Assembly: GCA_963971575.1 (NCBI GenBank)
Contig: OZ020622.1
Location: 4,316,279-4,380,278, forward strand
Length of the DNA: 64,000 nucleotides
Direction of reading: 5' to 3'
Source of the DNA: Liopterus haemorrhoidalis
Lineage: Eukaryota; Arthropoda; Insecta; Coleoptera; Dytiscidae
The stretch's first letter is position 1; each line of letters begins with the position of its first letter. The translations under genes were made by a program, and so were the position numbers. Shown piece after piece: positions 32,196-42,391 of this stretch. A model generated the notes under the pieces. It was not told the DNA's origin. It was given only the letters and a program-made list of their open reading frames with translations, and did no database searches.

Positions 32196-33446
32196 TACGA
32201 GGGTTACCTTTTATGTTTTTACAAACGATCACTAGATGGCAATATTGAAATGTGTCATTACTGTATTCGTAAAATTTTACATTTTTTATTGTGAAAACAG
32301 TAGCAGCTTATAGTTTGTTGACATTGAGCGTTACAAAAAAAAACAAGTTTGTGAAAAAATGGATATTACTCGGGAAGGTGTTCGTTGGATGATTTTTTAC
32401 GATTTTAGTAAAGGCCTAACTCAACAACAATGCATATATTCGCTTCGTTCAACTTTTGGTAATGAAGCACCATCAGAAAAGACTCTTTACAATTGGTTTG
32501 CAGAATTTCGTTGTGGTTGTGTGTTCGTCAGTGATGAATCTTGTGAAGGTCGACCATAATCGGTGATTCAAAAAATATCGATGCTGTGCGCAAAATAATT
32601 GAAAAAGATCGGCATGTGACTTACCGTGAGATAGAGGCATCCTTTGGCACATCGCAGACTGCAATAAATTCGATTTTGCATGAACATTTAGTTGTGAAAA
32701 AGATCTGTTCCTGATGGATTTGGCATAATTTGACCGAAGCTCAAAAAACTGCTCGTGTTGATTGGTGTAAGGGAATGCTAAAAAAATTCAACCTATGCAC
32801 TGCAAAATCCGTTTACATCATTACAGATGACGAAACTTGGATATATTCATATGAACCAGAAACTAAGCAACAATCTACTGTTTGGGTTTTCCAAGATGAA
32901 CCAAAACCCACAAAAGTTGTTCATTCACGAAGTACTTCCAAGAAAATAAGCGCTTGTTTCTTCGGTTTTATTGGACATGTCGCAACCATTCCTTTAGAGG
33001 ATCGGACAACAGTTAATGCTGAATGGTATTCAATTTGTTTGCCAGAAGTCATGGACAAAATCAGGAAAAACAACCAAAAACGTCGCATCATTCTTCATCA
33101 TGACAATGCAAGCTCCCACACAGCAGGTCAAACAATTGATTATTTGAAGGAGAAAAACATCGAATTAATGTCTCTAATTTTTTTTTTTTGTTCCCCACTG
33201 TCACGAAAAATGCGCGGACAACGATTTTCATCACCTCAAGAAGCTGTTGAAACCTTCGAAAACCATGTTTTTGAGAGACCAACTTCAAAGTAAACGAAAA
33301 AATATTTTGAGAATTGGTTTGAATGCAGGAAAAAGTGTATAAATCTTAAAGGCGAATATTTATAAAAGCAATAAAACAATTTGTTCCACAAAAAAATATA
33401 TATATATTTCTTTCTTAGTTTTTGTAAAAACTTAAAAGCCCTCGTA
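32196..33446 (+). mobile_element. Mariner DNA transposon (DD34D type), nearly full length
   Basis: Element 32198-33444 (1247 bp) with inverted ends CGAGGGTTACCTTTTATGTT (left) and CGAGGGCTTTTAAGTTTTTA (right, read inward), with TA on both sides (32196-32197, 33445-33446). Length and layout fit a mariner. Other fragments of the family lie at 31994, 40700, 44753, 48427 and 50388. Confidence 0.92.
32359..33293 (+). pseudogene. Mariner transposase, inactivated
   Basis: Domains in order: HTH region (MDITREGVRWMIFYDFSKGL, LYNWFAEFR), a stop at 32557-32559, a frameshift near 32570, the second HTH (REIEASFGTSQTAINSILHE), a stop at 32712-32714, then the catalytic domain. The first Asp is in TDDETWIYSYEPETKQQSTV (canonical GDESW) and the second in HHDNASSHTA. 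A deletion near 33170 removes the SPDLSPND box with the third Asp (now LMSLIFFFCSPLSRKMRGQR). The frame ends early at 33291. It cannot encode an active enzyme. Confidence 0.9.
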
Positions 33447-33447
33447 T

Positions 33448-33965
33448 AAAGTCCGTTCTACATTATACTTTTATCAATACTATCCAACTCTGACGTCATT
33501 TCAACTTTTGATACTACAGAATATAGTTGGGGGAAATTATAAGAGACAGCGATATCTTCTATCTTTTATTACTTTGTGATACTCTTCACTGCCAACTTAA
33601 AAAATTTTAGGTTCAGGTGACAGACAACAGTTTGGTTATAGAACCAATTCTAGTAACCAATTTATAAATATTGTTTAATTGTGCTTAAGTTTATATTTAA
33701 TTATATGTTTTAAATAAACTTATCTACTTAATAAATTTCTAAAAGTTAAGTTGTAAACAAAAACTAAAAAGTTTGTAGTTGGTACTGAGAAGTATACAAC
33801 TGTCATCCAAAAATTTGATCGGAGGTAGTTTTGAAATTAGTGTAGTTTGTAGTGTAGCATCGAAAGTTGGAAGAAAGTATTGCGTTTCACATTATACTTT
33901 CTACGTCAGTGCAACGCAAAAGATCTGTAGTGCTTCGCAAAAAAGTATAATGTAGAACGAACTTA
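33448..33965. mobile_element. MITE abutting the mariner 3' end
   Basis: The left end AAGTCCGTTCTACATTATAC then TTTT, and the right inverted AAAAAGTATAATGTAGAACG then AACTTA, are complementary apart from one or two bases. It lies directly next to the mariner's TA duplication. About 515 bp, non-coding. Confidence 0.75.
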
Positions 33966-34124
33966 AGAAACTTATAAACTTTGGGGTATATTCGTACCTT
34001 TAAAAGGTAATTTTTTAAATTTCCGCTCCGTTATTAATAGGATATTGAAGGTATTTGAAGTAAAAACAACGATCTAAATTTTGCAGAGAATATATTACAT
34101 TATCTGCTATGTTTTGTATGCTAG

Positions 34125-34472
34125 TTTTCAGTCTATAAATGTTCTAAGGCGGATCTGGATGCACACAACTTGGGGGCATTTGTAGTTAAGTTCCTTGTAG
34201 TCTACGAAGTATGCTGTCTAGTCTACTGTTTATTCTTGACAAAGGAGTTACAACGCAAAATAAAAACAAATGAAGACTCTAGAGTGTTCTGTCTTTATTT
34301 CACAGCAATCTTTAATACCTTAACACAATGGAAATATGAAACAAAGGTTATTAAACTTGAAGATGAATTAATAAAAAGAAAAGTTTATAAAACACACTTT
34401 ACTAAATCGCTCTTTGTTTCGCATTTGTATAAAAAGTTAGATACATTGGAAGTATTCAAGAAGCAACAATAA
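34125..34472 (+). CDS. Unrecognised ORF (~115 codons)
   Basis: Open from after a TAG near 34118 to a stop at 34470. Contains SKADLDAHNLGAFVVKFLVV, a hydrophobic stretch (VVYEVCCLVYCLFL), then a lysine-rich helix-like C-terminus (TKELQRKIKTNEDSRVFCLY ... LYKKLDTLEVFKKQQ). An AATAAA overlaps the stop (34469-34474). An acceptor-like TAGTTTTCAG precedes it at about 34130. I recognise no family; it may be a transposon-borne terminal exon or a chance ORF. Confidence 0.25.
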   Translation, partial: FSVYKCSKADLDAHNLGAFVVKFLVVYEVCCLVYCLFLTKELQRKIKTNEDSRVFCLYFTAIFNTLTQWKYETKVIKLEDELIKRKVYKTHFTKSLFVSHLYKKLDTLEVFKKQQ

Positions 34473-34497
34473 ATTCTTAAGTTTATCGTAAAACATG

Positions 34498-34535
34498 GTT
34501 TCTGAAAGCTTAGTTAACTACAGCCATACTTTTTT
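34498..34535. repeat. PIF-like MITE end (fragment)
   Basis: GGTTTCTGAAAGCTTAGTTA then ACTACAGCC matches the end of the MITE at 38513-38648. Confidence 0.6.
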
Positions 34536-34559
34536 ACTGGATTATTATTGCTAATACAT

Positions 34560-35268
34560 TAGTAGAATATTACCTCAACATTGGTTTCATCCGTCCATAT
34601 AACTTTAGCCTAGTCGTCTTCGGTCCAATTTTTGTATTTTTTGCCCACGAAAGACGTAGTATCTTATGCCTGTCAGTGAGAAGTGGTTTACGTCGTGCCA
34701 GTAGTGGAGCTATGTCATAACTGTGACACTTTGGCCTTGAAAGTCCGACCAGCCGACTTTCACTGAAACCTGATGTAAAAAGATGTGGTTTTTTGAGGCT
34801 TGACTGTTGGACTGTCAGCCGTGCCTTCTCGAAAGCCGTGCTGGAATCGTGTAGGATAAGTTATAAGTTATAAGTTAACTGAATAGTTATATAAAAGCGA
34901 TATGTATTTCTCCCATGCAAATTACGTTGAACAAGTCTTCTTCTAACACTACTTGCTACCAAATTTATTCCGTGGTCTTGCAGTAATTCGGAAGAGAGTT
35001 CTTTTGAAGTTTTCGTCCTATCTCGAAGAGATATCCGCTCCAAAATACAGTCTTGCCTTGCACTGGTTCTTCGTTTTCGGCCACTTTTGGGTCGATTTTC
35101 ATAAGATCCAATCTCGTTGAACCGTTCAATTGTTGTTTGGACTGCGCACCGAGAACATTTCATTTGTTTTGCAATATCGCATTGGGTGACACCCTGCTTA
35201 TGCAATATCACTATCTGGGCGCGCTCGCCAACTGTTAATTGTCTTTTTTCGGCATCTACACACTTCAA
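34560..35268 (-). pseudogene. Tc1-like transposase, broken
   Basis: The start near 35268 gives MKCVDAEKRQLTVGERAQIV, ILHKQGVTQCDIAKQMKCSR (HTH), NRPKSGRKRRTSARQD (GRPR-like hinge) and ASSVRRRLVQRNLHGR. The frame then decays into unrelated residues and stops at 34861. A downstream part in another frame reads RRKPLLTDRHKILRLSWAKK, KNWTEDD, AKVIWTDETN, with the first catalytic Asp in the WTDET context. The remaining catalytic region is absent. No complete TIR pair was identified. Confidence 0.8.
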
Positions 35269-35612
35269 TAATTCGTTAAACCAAAATTTTTCTTAAATCA
35301 ACACTTGCTCACTTGGATAAAATCTGTATTAGAACTGATTGCTATTGAACGAAAAACCTATCTTATATGGCATCCCCCTCAGCTTGTTTGGAGTTTAATA
35401 TATTAAAATCATACCTTCCCAAAAGTCATTAGGGCTTCTACGAAGCACACCTGTATTCCTTAACTGCCTCGAAACTTGTTAATCTGGGCTAAGTACGTGG
35501 CTAAGGCCCGAGATGTGTACGTCGTGCCATTTAACATCGGCGTCAAGGACTATTGTCTCCCGGAGTTATTTTGCTGCACTACAACACTCATCCACACAGC
35601 GTTTTTTTTTTT
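35269..35612. other. No gene recognised
   Basis: Includes a T-rich run at 35601-35619. No similarity to the named repeats was noticed. Confidence 0.4.
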
Positions 35613-35619
35613 TTTTTTA

Positions 35620-35688
35620 GTTGCAGTGGCTCCGTGGTAAGACGGTTGCCTACGGAGCACAGGAACGCTGGTTTGAAACTTCCCACCT
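35620..35688 (+). other. Second tRNA-like module next to family E copy d
   Basis: TGGCTCCGTGGTAAGACGGT (A-box-like) and CGCTGGTTTGAAACTTCCCA (B-box-like GGTTTGAAAC) with about 45 nt between, abutting the family E 5' module at 35692. It follows a run of T. It is unlike the other modules in its anticodon part. Whether it belongs to E or is another tRNA-derived insert is unknown. Confidence 0.4.
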
Positions 35689-35689
35689 C

Positions 35690-36615
35690 TTGATTTTTAG
35701 GATTTGGTAGGTATGACCAAAAAACCCCTATACCACCATTTTGTCGTCTGTCGTGAGTAGACTGTCATGAGTAGACAGACAGAGACTGTCTGACAGTAGA
35801 CTTATGTAATGTACATTTGTGTAAATTGGAATAATACAACAGGAATTTTTGATCAGATTATGTTTTCGGAAAATAACGCATTTTTTGTGTTTTTTGCTTA
35901 ACCGTGTAAAATATTTAATGATATTATGTACTTCACTAAACAGAGCGCTTCGATGGTGTAATACTTAGTATACTGGCGTTCTAATTTGCAAACTCGAGTT
36001 CAATCCGGCCTCGAAGCAATTTAATTTTTTCTGTTTTTTTTTTGCATCTTTATTTTGTTTAAATTATTTTTTCAAAATTCTAGTTATATTCGGGCAAACA
36101 TTGCATTTAATTTTTAAAATCATAAATTTAATAACCAGTTGAAATTGTTGAAATTGAATACTATTGGACTTACAACCAAGTAACTTAAAATATAACGTAA
36201 CTATAAATATATAATACCATGGAGACAAGTAAAAAAAAAAATATATATATAAAATATATGTTATGTCATGTGTTATAAAGTCTGTATCATATTAGTGCCT
36301 TAATATATTACTGCTATACTGCTATTTATATTCCTATAAAAACACGAAAACAGAAGGGCGAAGCTTATGACTAAAACAACTAATGGAAGCCATAGGCACA
36401 ATTTTCAAAATCTTATTGAACCTTGCTATATAAACAAAATACTGCACATATTTAGAAACCTACATAATGGTATTAGGCATTCGAATTAAAATTAACAAAA
36501 AAAAAAAAAAATTTACATAAAATTTGTTTTGGCATCCCAAATAATCATTATTCACTTACTAAATACCTACAAAACCCTGAAATGTGTGAAAATTCACACT
36601 TCACATCAATTTTTT
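35690..36615 (+). repeat. Family E repeat (tRNA-cored), copy d
   Basis: 5' module TTTAGGATTTGGTAGGTATG (35695), then GTCTG-type sequence, then a jump straight to the 'caggaatttttgatcagatt' block (35841), so the middle of the 5' half is deleted. The tRNA-like module is at 35947-36017. The 3' half follows with an insertion at about 36150-36345, and the hairpin end GTGTGAAAATTCACAC lies at 36587-36602. Confidence 0.8.
35947..36017 (+). other. tRNA-like module of family E copy d (71 nt, closed acceptor stem)
   Basis: GCTTCGA (35947-35953) pairs perfectly with TCGAAGC (36011-36017), giving a 7-bp acceptor stem at tRNA length. The D-arm region TGGTGTAATACTTAGTA and the T-arm-like GAGTTCAATCC are in place. 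It shares GCGTTCTAATTTGCAAACT with copy a. This is the most tRNA-like member, but no anticodon can be read with confidence. Confidence 0.6.
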
Positions 36616-37374
36616 TTATTACATACGTGGTTATTTAGCGAGGCGTCAGCCGAGGTAAATAAAATCCGCAATTCGTGATAAAAAAAAAACTCGATTTCAA
36701 TCCCTTGGTTCACAAATAACTATTTTCTGGGTCGTGAAAAAGTAACAATTTACATCTACATAAAATTGTTGAAGCCCATTAATTCAAGGAGTATATATAT
36801 CTAAATGTAGTCTTCCTAAACGTCACGCGTTTCAAATTCAACTTAGATGTAGTACAGCGTCGCCGTCGTCGGCGTCTTGATGCAACGTCGCTATTTTGAG
36901 AATGAGAAACTACGAATACGTTCAGCCACAATAACACAAATATCTAGAAACGCTATGTACTCCAGGGTCGGACTAGTATCTGTTGACAGATTAAACGAGA
37001 ACTCAAGTACGTGATTCACAATTTTGAATCGAAAATATATTTCTTAAATCGAAAAGTTTATTTTTAAAAGAAATAAAATCGATTTAAAGAATTTTAAAGT
37101 ATAAAATCGTGTTTACTTTTTAAAACTAAATTTTTACAACTGAATAAAATCAGAATATCTTTTTAAGTGTTTGAAAAATAGTTTCTATAGTTGTACATTC
37201 CTATTGTTACATATACCAGTGTTTCTCAATCCCCAGTTCGCAACAAGATTTAACCGACTGCGTAATATAATTAAATAGGTGTGGAAAAAATCATTTATAG
37301 TGATGAAATACTTATAAAACAAATAACACATTGTTAATAGAACAAATATTCGTAGACATCCAGTATTATATTGG
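36616..37374. other. No gene recognised
   Basis: Contains a CpG-rich patch around 36850-36895 (CGTCGCCGTCGTCGGCGTC) standing out from the AT-rich background; no function assigned. Confidence 0.4.
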
Positions 37375-37445
37375 CTTCTTACACTTATTAAATACCTACA
37401 AGACCTTGAAGTGTGTGAAAATTCACAGTTCACATCAATTTTTAA
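37375..37445 (+). repeat. Solo family E 3' end
   Basis: ACTTATTAAATACCTACAAG, then GTGTGAAAATTCACAG and TTCACATCAATTTTT. There is no other part of E nearby. Confidence 0.7.
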
Positions 37446-37879
37446 GTTTAAAATGCTTTCAAAAATATAAAATTAGATGTGGCCATTTTGGTGGTTTCTG
37501 TAAAACTACTAAAAGCATCGGCTTCATGAAAAGTTATATGCGACACCTCTCGGCTCGTATCAGGGCGTAGAAACGCTTCTAATGCACTTGGGCCATAACG
37601 CGGCGGATACCGACTTAAATGGAAGAAGAAACTCGAACAAATTTACACTAATTCACCCCTTAAATGCATGGGGTATCACCAAGATGCTTCAGAATAACTA
37701 TCAACCACGAGATGGTCATTGCAAAAATAAATTCACAACTTAAATAAAATAAAAACTTATATATAATCCAACTTAGCTTCTTTCGATAGTAACTAGATAG
37801 TAATTTATTTTTTAATGTTAAATGCCAGCATCACAAATATTAAGTGATATGTTGACTCATCTGCCCGACATATGTCAGT
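37446..37879. other. No gene recognised
   Basis: AT-rich sequence with no repeat or coding support. Confidence 0.4.
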
Positions 37880-38288
37880 TTACACTCGTCAGATGCAAGG
37901 TCTCCCATACAATGATTTTCCAAAACTCGTGAGCGGACCGAGCCTGAAAATCCGTCTAATTCGCCAGCTGGTTGCTATGATTCTTAAGAAGGAATAAAAG
38001 GTTTTTCAATTAAAATTAACATTTTAACTAATCCACTTTCAATACGATACTGGTTTTAATATTTTACACTAGACTTACTATTATGATAACAGCTAATCCA
38101 AAAGAGACAAGCATCAACCAATATTTTTACACACGTTCACTACTTGACACCAAAAACCAATTGACTCTTACAATTCTCTATGAATATGTTCCTCATGTCT
38201 TTAGCTGGACACGACTCATACATACAGATACAACTTATATACGGAATTATTGATTAATTTTAACTACATGCTACACAACCAAACACTC

Positions 38289-38425
38289 TAACGGCCGGAT
38301 TCTGAAAGTTTAGCCATGTTTAATCTTTTGGTTTTACTCGGTTACAATATAACAATCCCATAAGTAACCATAGCAACCATTTTCTAACCATTTGGTTATA
38401 GTTAACTAGGCTTTCAGAAACCTAA
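38289..38425. mobile_element. PIF/Harbinger-like MITE, copy 1
   Basis: Element 38292-38422 (131 bp); ends CGGCCGGATTCTGAAAG and CTTTCAGAAACC; 3-bp duplication TAA (38289-38291, 38423-38425). It is an inverted relative of the neighbouring copy. It sits at the position in family B where copy 1 carries the hAT MITE. Confidence 0.75.
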
Positions 38426-38509
38426 ATGTCTCTAACCCATAATGGACAAAATCTTATTGCCCTTAAATTTGACTTGGCTTTATGACTGGCCTTATTAACT
38501 GAACTATCT

Positions 38510-38651
38510 TGAGGGACGGTTTCTGAAAGCTTAGTTAACTATAACCAAATGATCAGAAAATGGTTGCTATGGATACTTATGGGATTGTTATATTGTAATC
38601 GAGTTTAGTTAAATGGTTAAATTCTGATAAGCTCTCAGAAATCGGCCCTGA
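38510..38651. mobile_element. PIF/Harbinger-like MITE, copy 2
   Basis: Element 38513-38648 (136 bp); ends GGGACGGTTTCTGAAAGC and inverted CTCTCAGAAATCGGCCC; 3-bp duplication TGA (38510-38512, 38649-38651). A 3-bp duplication is what PIF/Harbinger integration gives, though the usual target is TWA. Confidence 0.75.
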
Positions 38652-38819
38652 GAGGTTTACTTTGCTTAAATATAAAATATCTCTAACCCTTTTGAACTGT
38701 CCATCCTGTATTATCTTAAATCTAGCTTCACAATTTACTGGTAATTCAGATAAGTACCTCATTAGAAAAATAACCCAAAACTAATTTATTTTAAAGACAA
38801 AGATTAATTGTTATTTATG

Positions 38820-39842
38820 TGCATATGGGCATTATGTGCATATGTCATAAAAGCAATGCCACAAAGCAGAATAGATTATCGGTACACTAGACTGATAGAT
38901 AGTATTTATAGTAATGCTACGGCTTACGTAAAACTCCATACGAAAACGAAGAAATTTGGGATAGAACGCGGTGTGTGACAAGGCGGTCCGATTTCTCCTA
39001 AATTATTCAACGCAGCTCTGGAGTTTAAAAACTGTGACTGGGCGAATCGTGTTCTAGATATAGACGAAGTGAAACTTAACAATCTTAGATTCGTAGACGA
39101 TATTATTTTACTATCAGATAATGTAGCAGACATGGCGTACATGCTGGAAGAACTAAAAAGGGAAAACGAAAAAATTTGATCAAAGGTAAATATCTCTCAG
39201 ACGCAATTGATGACGAACCTAGTATTGAGTAACCATCTATACCTCGGTGGCAAACAGATAGAACAGGTTTTCAGCTACAAATATTAAGGGCATGACATTA
39301 GCATTGGCCGAGACAGTCAAACCAGTGAAATGAAACGCCGCATCGGTGTAGATTTCACATGCAACTTATAAAATTGCTTAAAAAAAAAAGGTTTCAACCA
39401 ATGCATACTACCTGTTCTAACATACGGATCAGAAACTCTGACATTAACAGCTAAGTCAGCTGAAAAATTAAGAGCTTCCCAAAGATCGATGGAGAGATCA
39501 ATACTAGGAATAAGTCTTGCTAATCGAAAAACAAATCAGTGGATTTGAGTACAAAAGTATGCGGCGTCATCTAAAGAATTGCTCGTTTTAAATGGAACTG
39601 GGTTGGACATGTGGCTAGACTTCAAGATGACAGATGGAAAAAAAAGATCCTAGATTGGAGACCCAGAGATACTAACAGAAGCAGAGGAAGACCCCAACTA
39701 GGTGGACAGATGACGTAAAGAGAGTTGCGGGGAACTGGTACTCAGTAGCACAAGATCGTTCCGAATGGAAAATGCTTGGGGAGGCCTACGTTCAGCAGTG
39801 GACAAGAAAGGCTGATTAATGATGATGATGTTTTGCATATGG
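38820..39842 (+). mobile_element. 5'-truncated RTE-like LINE with target duplication
   Basis: The insert runs from about 38829 to 39833 and ends in a GATGATGATG tail typical of RTE-type 3' ends. TGCATATGG is duplicated at 38820-38828 and 39834-39842. It lies inside family B copy 2. Confidence 0.85.
38870..39820 (+). pseudogene. RTE-like reverse transcriptase, broken
   Basis: Pieces in order: IDYRYTRLIDSIYSNATAYV, then GV*QGGPISPKLFNAALE (RT motif with a stop in place of Arg), then NLRFVDDIILLSDNVADM (catalytic FVDD box), a stop near 39176, further pieces (LTYGSETLTLTAKSAEKLRA) and a C-terminus in other frames (DDVKRVAGNWYSVAQDRSEW then EAYVQQWTRKAD, stop). Several stops and frameshifts. The endonuclease is missing through 5' truncation. 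Confidence 0.88.
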
Positions 39843-40000
39843 TCCGAATACATCTAATATTTATTTGACATTTTTGTGCTATAGAATTTACGATACACTT
39901 TCCATGTTAGATTTACATAGGGTTTAAGTTGCTCTAATAAACATGTCTGCCTTTAATGTGTCCCTTTCTAAGAAATAGATTATTTTTTATCACTTCAATT

Positions 40001-40699
40001 TTTTTAATAACACAAAGACAATAGGTAAACACAAAATATTTGGCGTAACAATATGGCGGAATAAGGCGACAAGGTGATTCTAGAGGAATAGTTACCTTAG
40101 TATATTTTTATTTGTGATGTTGGTACTCATTGATAAAAATATATTCCCCTGTTGCCTCATACATTTCAATTTAATTTCCCTGCGAGTTTCCCATCAACAA
40201 TAATACATTATTCTTTGACATATGAATATGTAGAACATTATAATGATGGATAAATAAATTTGTTATAAATTCCTGTCTAATTCATCATGTCGGTTATCTA
40301 ACGTAATAGACATGTCTTCTCCTTATCCTAAAAATATCGCACGTGCAGGCCCGGAATTAGGTCAGAATAACCCACGGGCTGACGGGAAATAATGTTTCTG
40401 CATTATAACAATGGGTACAAAGGTCAAAAGGAAAATGCCCGCGAGGACTTTTCATGATTTTCTCTGTTTTCGAGACTTATAGAGGGCTTTGAACTCTTCA
40501 TGTTATTAATTATGGTTTTGTTTTTCACGTGGAATTTGTTTTTTACCCTTAGGGTGATTATATTATTGTTTCTTAACGAATAAAGATGGACTTGGTACAT
40601 AAAAATTGTATATACCGAAGACGTTCAGTTATTTGAACTAATAGAAACCAGGGGAATTCATAATATGAAATTGTTCAAAAAATCGAACATTTATGTTTA
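40001..40699. other. No gene recognised
   Basis: About 700 bp of AT-rich sequence with no supported feature. Confidence 0.4.
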
Positions 40700-40722
40700 A
40701 TGGAAAAAATGTTTCGAGAATT

Positions 40723-41842
40723 GGTTTGAACGCATGCTGTTAGTTAGTTAGTTAGTTGAAATTTTTGGCGCACAGCAACAAAGGCTATTTGCGCCTAACG
40801 CAGCCCATCTAAATGACTAGACTATATATTAAAAACAAAAATTTAGACAATAAATAAATAAATAAATAAAATCATTAAAAATACGCATACTCAATAAAAG
40901 AAATCTTGCACTGACAAACACAAATAAATAATATAAAAGATCTGTTCGAAAATTTGAACAGACTCAGGGTGATGGTAAGAGGCTGTAAAGGGGCCAATTA
41001 CCATCGAATATCACAGTCAATAAATAGAAACACATTAAAATAAAGTGCAAGATTTCACACATAAAACAGTAAGTTCGATTCTCTCAGGAAGAGTATCAGC
41101 CTGTCCATGAGTACTCTGTCGTCACCTAAGGCAACTGACAGGTCATAGCACAGGCCTAACCTCTCCCTGACATCCTCGAACTGTACACATTCGGTTAAAA
41201 TGTGTAACACAGACAAATCTGTGTTACACGTCTCACAGACAGGGGACTCTTCACCTCGAAGGAGGTGTCCATGGGTCCACCAACAGTGACCTATACGAAG
41301 GCGTGTGATGGCGGTTTCCTCCCTGCGGTTAATCCTGCAGGAAGAACCCCATGGTTTAACGTCTCCCTTAATCTGTCGTAACTTAACGTTCTGTGTGCGG
41401 CTCCACTCATGTTGCCACATGTCTAAAACCAGATGTGTCAAATGACTCTTTGCGTCATCTGGAAAAACGAAACTCACATCAATCATAGGTCTGTGAGAGG
41501 CGGCTTTTGCAGCTGCATCTGCCGCTTCGTTGCCTTTAATACCAACATGTCCCGGTATCCAAAACAGCTCTACCCTCACATTCTGAGCATTCAGATTGTG
41601 GAGTAGCAACCGGATCTTTAGTACAAGAGGATGCACTGGATCTGGATCTTGGATACTGTTCAGAGCGCTCAGCGAGTCCGTCAAGATAACACTTGACCGA
41701 CTTTGCTCTGACGAAACAAAACACAGGGCCTTGAAAATAGCGTACAGCTCAGCAGTGTACACACTCGTTATGGAGTGCAGACGGTACTGAAACTGTTGGC
41801 GTGGATTCAAAACAACGAACGCACACCGGTTTGAACGCATGC
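40723..41842 (-). mobile_element. 5'-truncated RNase-H LINE with 15-bp target duplication
   Basis: Insert 40738-41827. GGTTTGAACGCATGC is duplicated exactly at 40723-40737 and 41828-41842. The tail, read on the minus strand, is (CTAA)n: ACTAACTAACTAACTAACA. A 3' end of the same family lies at 59580-59747 with its own duplication. The perfect duplication and open reading frame point to a recent insertion. Confidence 0.92.
41055..41827 (-). CDS. LINE ORF2 C-terminal region with RNase H domain, open but truncated
   Basis: Uninterrupted for about 257 codons to the stop at 41055-41057. RNase H residues visible: the Glu in VYTAELYAIFKALCF, an Asp in VILTDSLSALNS, and FWIPGHVGIKGNEAADAAAK with the last Asp. 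The first catalytic Asp lies in the part lost by truncation. Downstream is a CETCNTDLSVLHILTEC zinc-knuckle-like segment. RNase H after RT, this C-terminus and a short-repeat tail fit I/R1/Tad-like LINEs. The first five codons of the open frame (to 41840) belong to the flanking mariner, so no genuine start exists. Confidence 0.88.
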
Positions 41843-41925
41843 AAAAGTATATAAATCTTAAAGGCGAATATTTTGAAAAGCAATAAAACAGTTTGTTCCA
41901 AAAAAATTATTTCTTAGTTTTGAAA

Positions 41926-42391
41926 TAGTTCTAAAATTGTTTGTTTCAACTTTTGATGACTTGTATTGTTTCGCCTCTTTAAATTTTTATACGAATTTTG
42001 TTGGAATCGATCTTTGTTTCAGAGTTTTCCACCCTTGCTTTAGGTGAATATTGTCGTTGTTACATAACATTGCAGTTAAAGCTATTAGCACCAAATCAAT
42101 ACAGTGAAATATGTTTGTTATTTCAAATGTAGAATTAAATACGTTTCGGAGTAAATATTAATATGCGAAATTTGCTTTGATATTTTAAATGCCTGCAGGT
42201 CTTTTATGATCAAAAGACAACATCAAATATGATTTAATTCAGCTAATAATATATTAAATAGTTTATTTAATATTAATATTTTTAAAAATACCAATAATTT
42301 TATTTTATATACCGGTCCAATACTAAATTTACTGAATTTCTGTCACCACTGAACAAAATGCTCAGTTTAGTAAACAAGCAAGTCTCTGATA
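41926..42391. other. No gene recognised
   Basis: AT-rich spacer; nothing supported. Confidence 0.4.

Larger units (their letters stand above)
37880..40000. repeat. Family B interspersed repeat, copy 2, interrupted by three insertions
   Basis: Matches copy 1 from GAGCGGACCGAG (37931) through GCTGGTTGCTATGATTCTTA and TTACACTAGACTTAC, and resumes after the inserts at 39840-39990 (TTTCTAAGAAATAGATTATT). Inserts: PIF-like MITEs at 38292-38422 and 38513-38648, and an RTE LINE at 38829-39833. Confidence 0.7.
40700..41925 (+). mobile_element. Mariner 3' end split by a LINE
   Basis: The left piece 40700-40737 (GGAAAAAATGTTTCGAGAAT then TGGTTTGAACGCATGC) and right piece 41843-41925 (AAAAGTATATAAATCTTAAA then GCAATAAAACAGTTTGTTCC) are contiguous in the copies at 45655 and 50600. 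The 1.09-kb insert is a LINE in opposite orientation. Confidence 0.88.
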
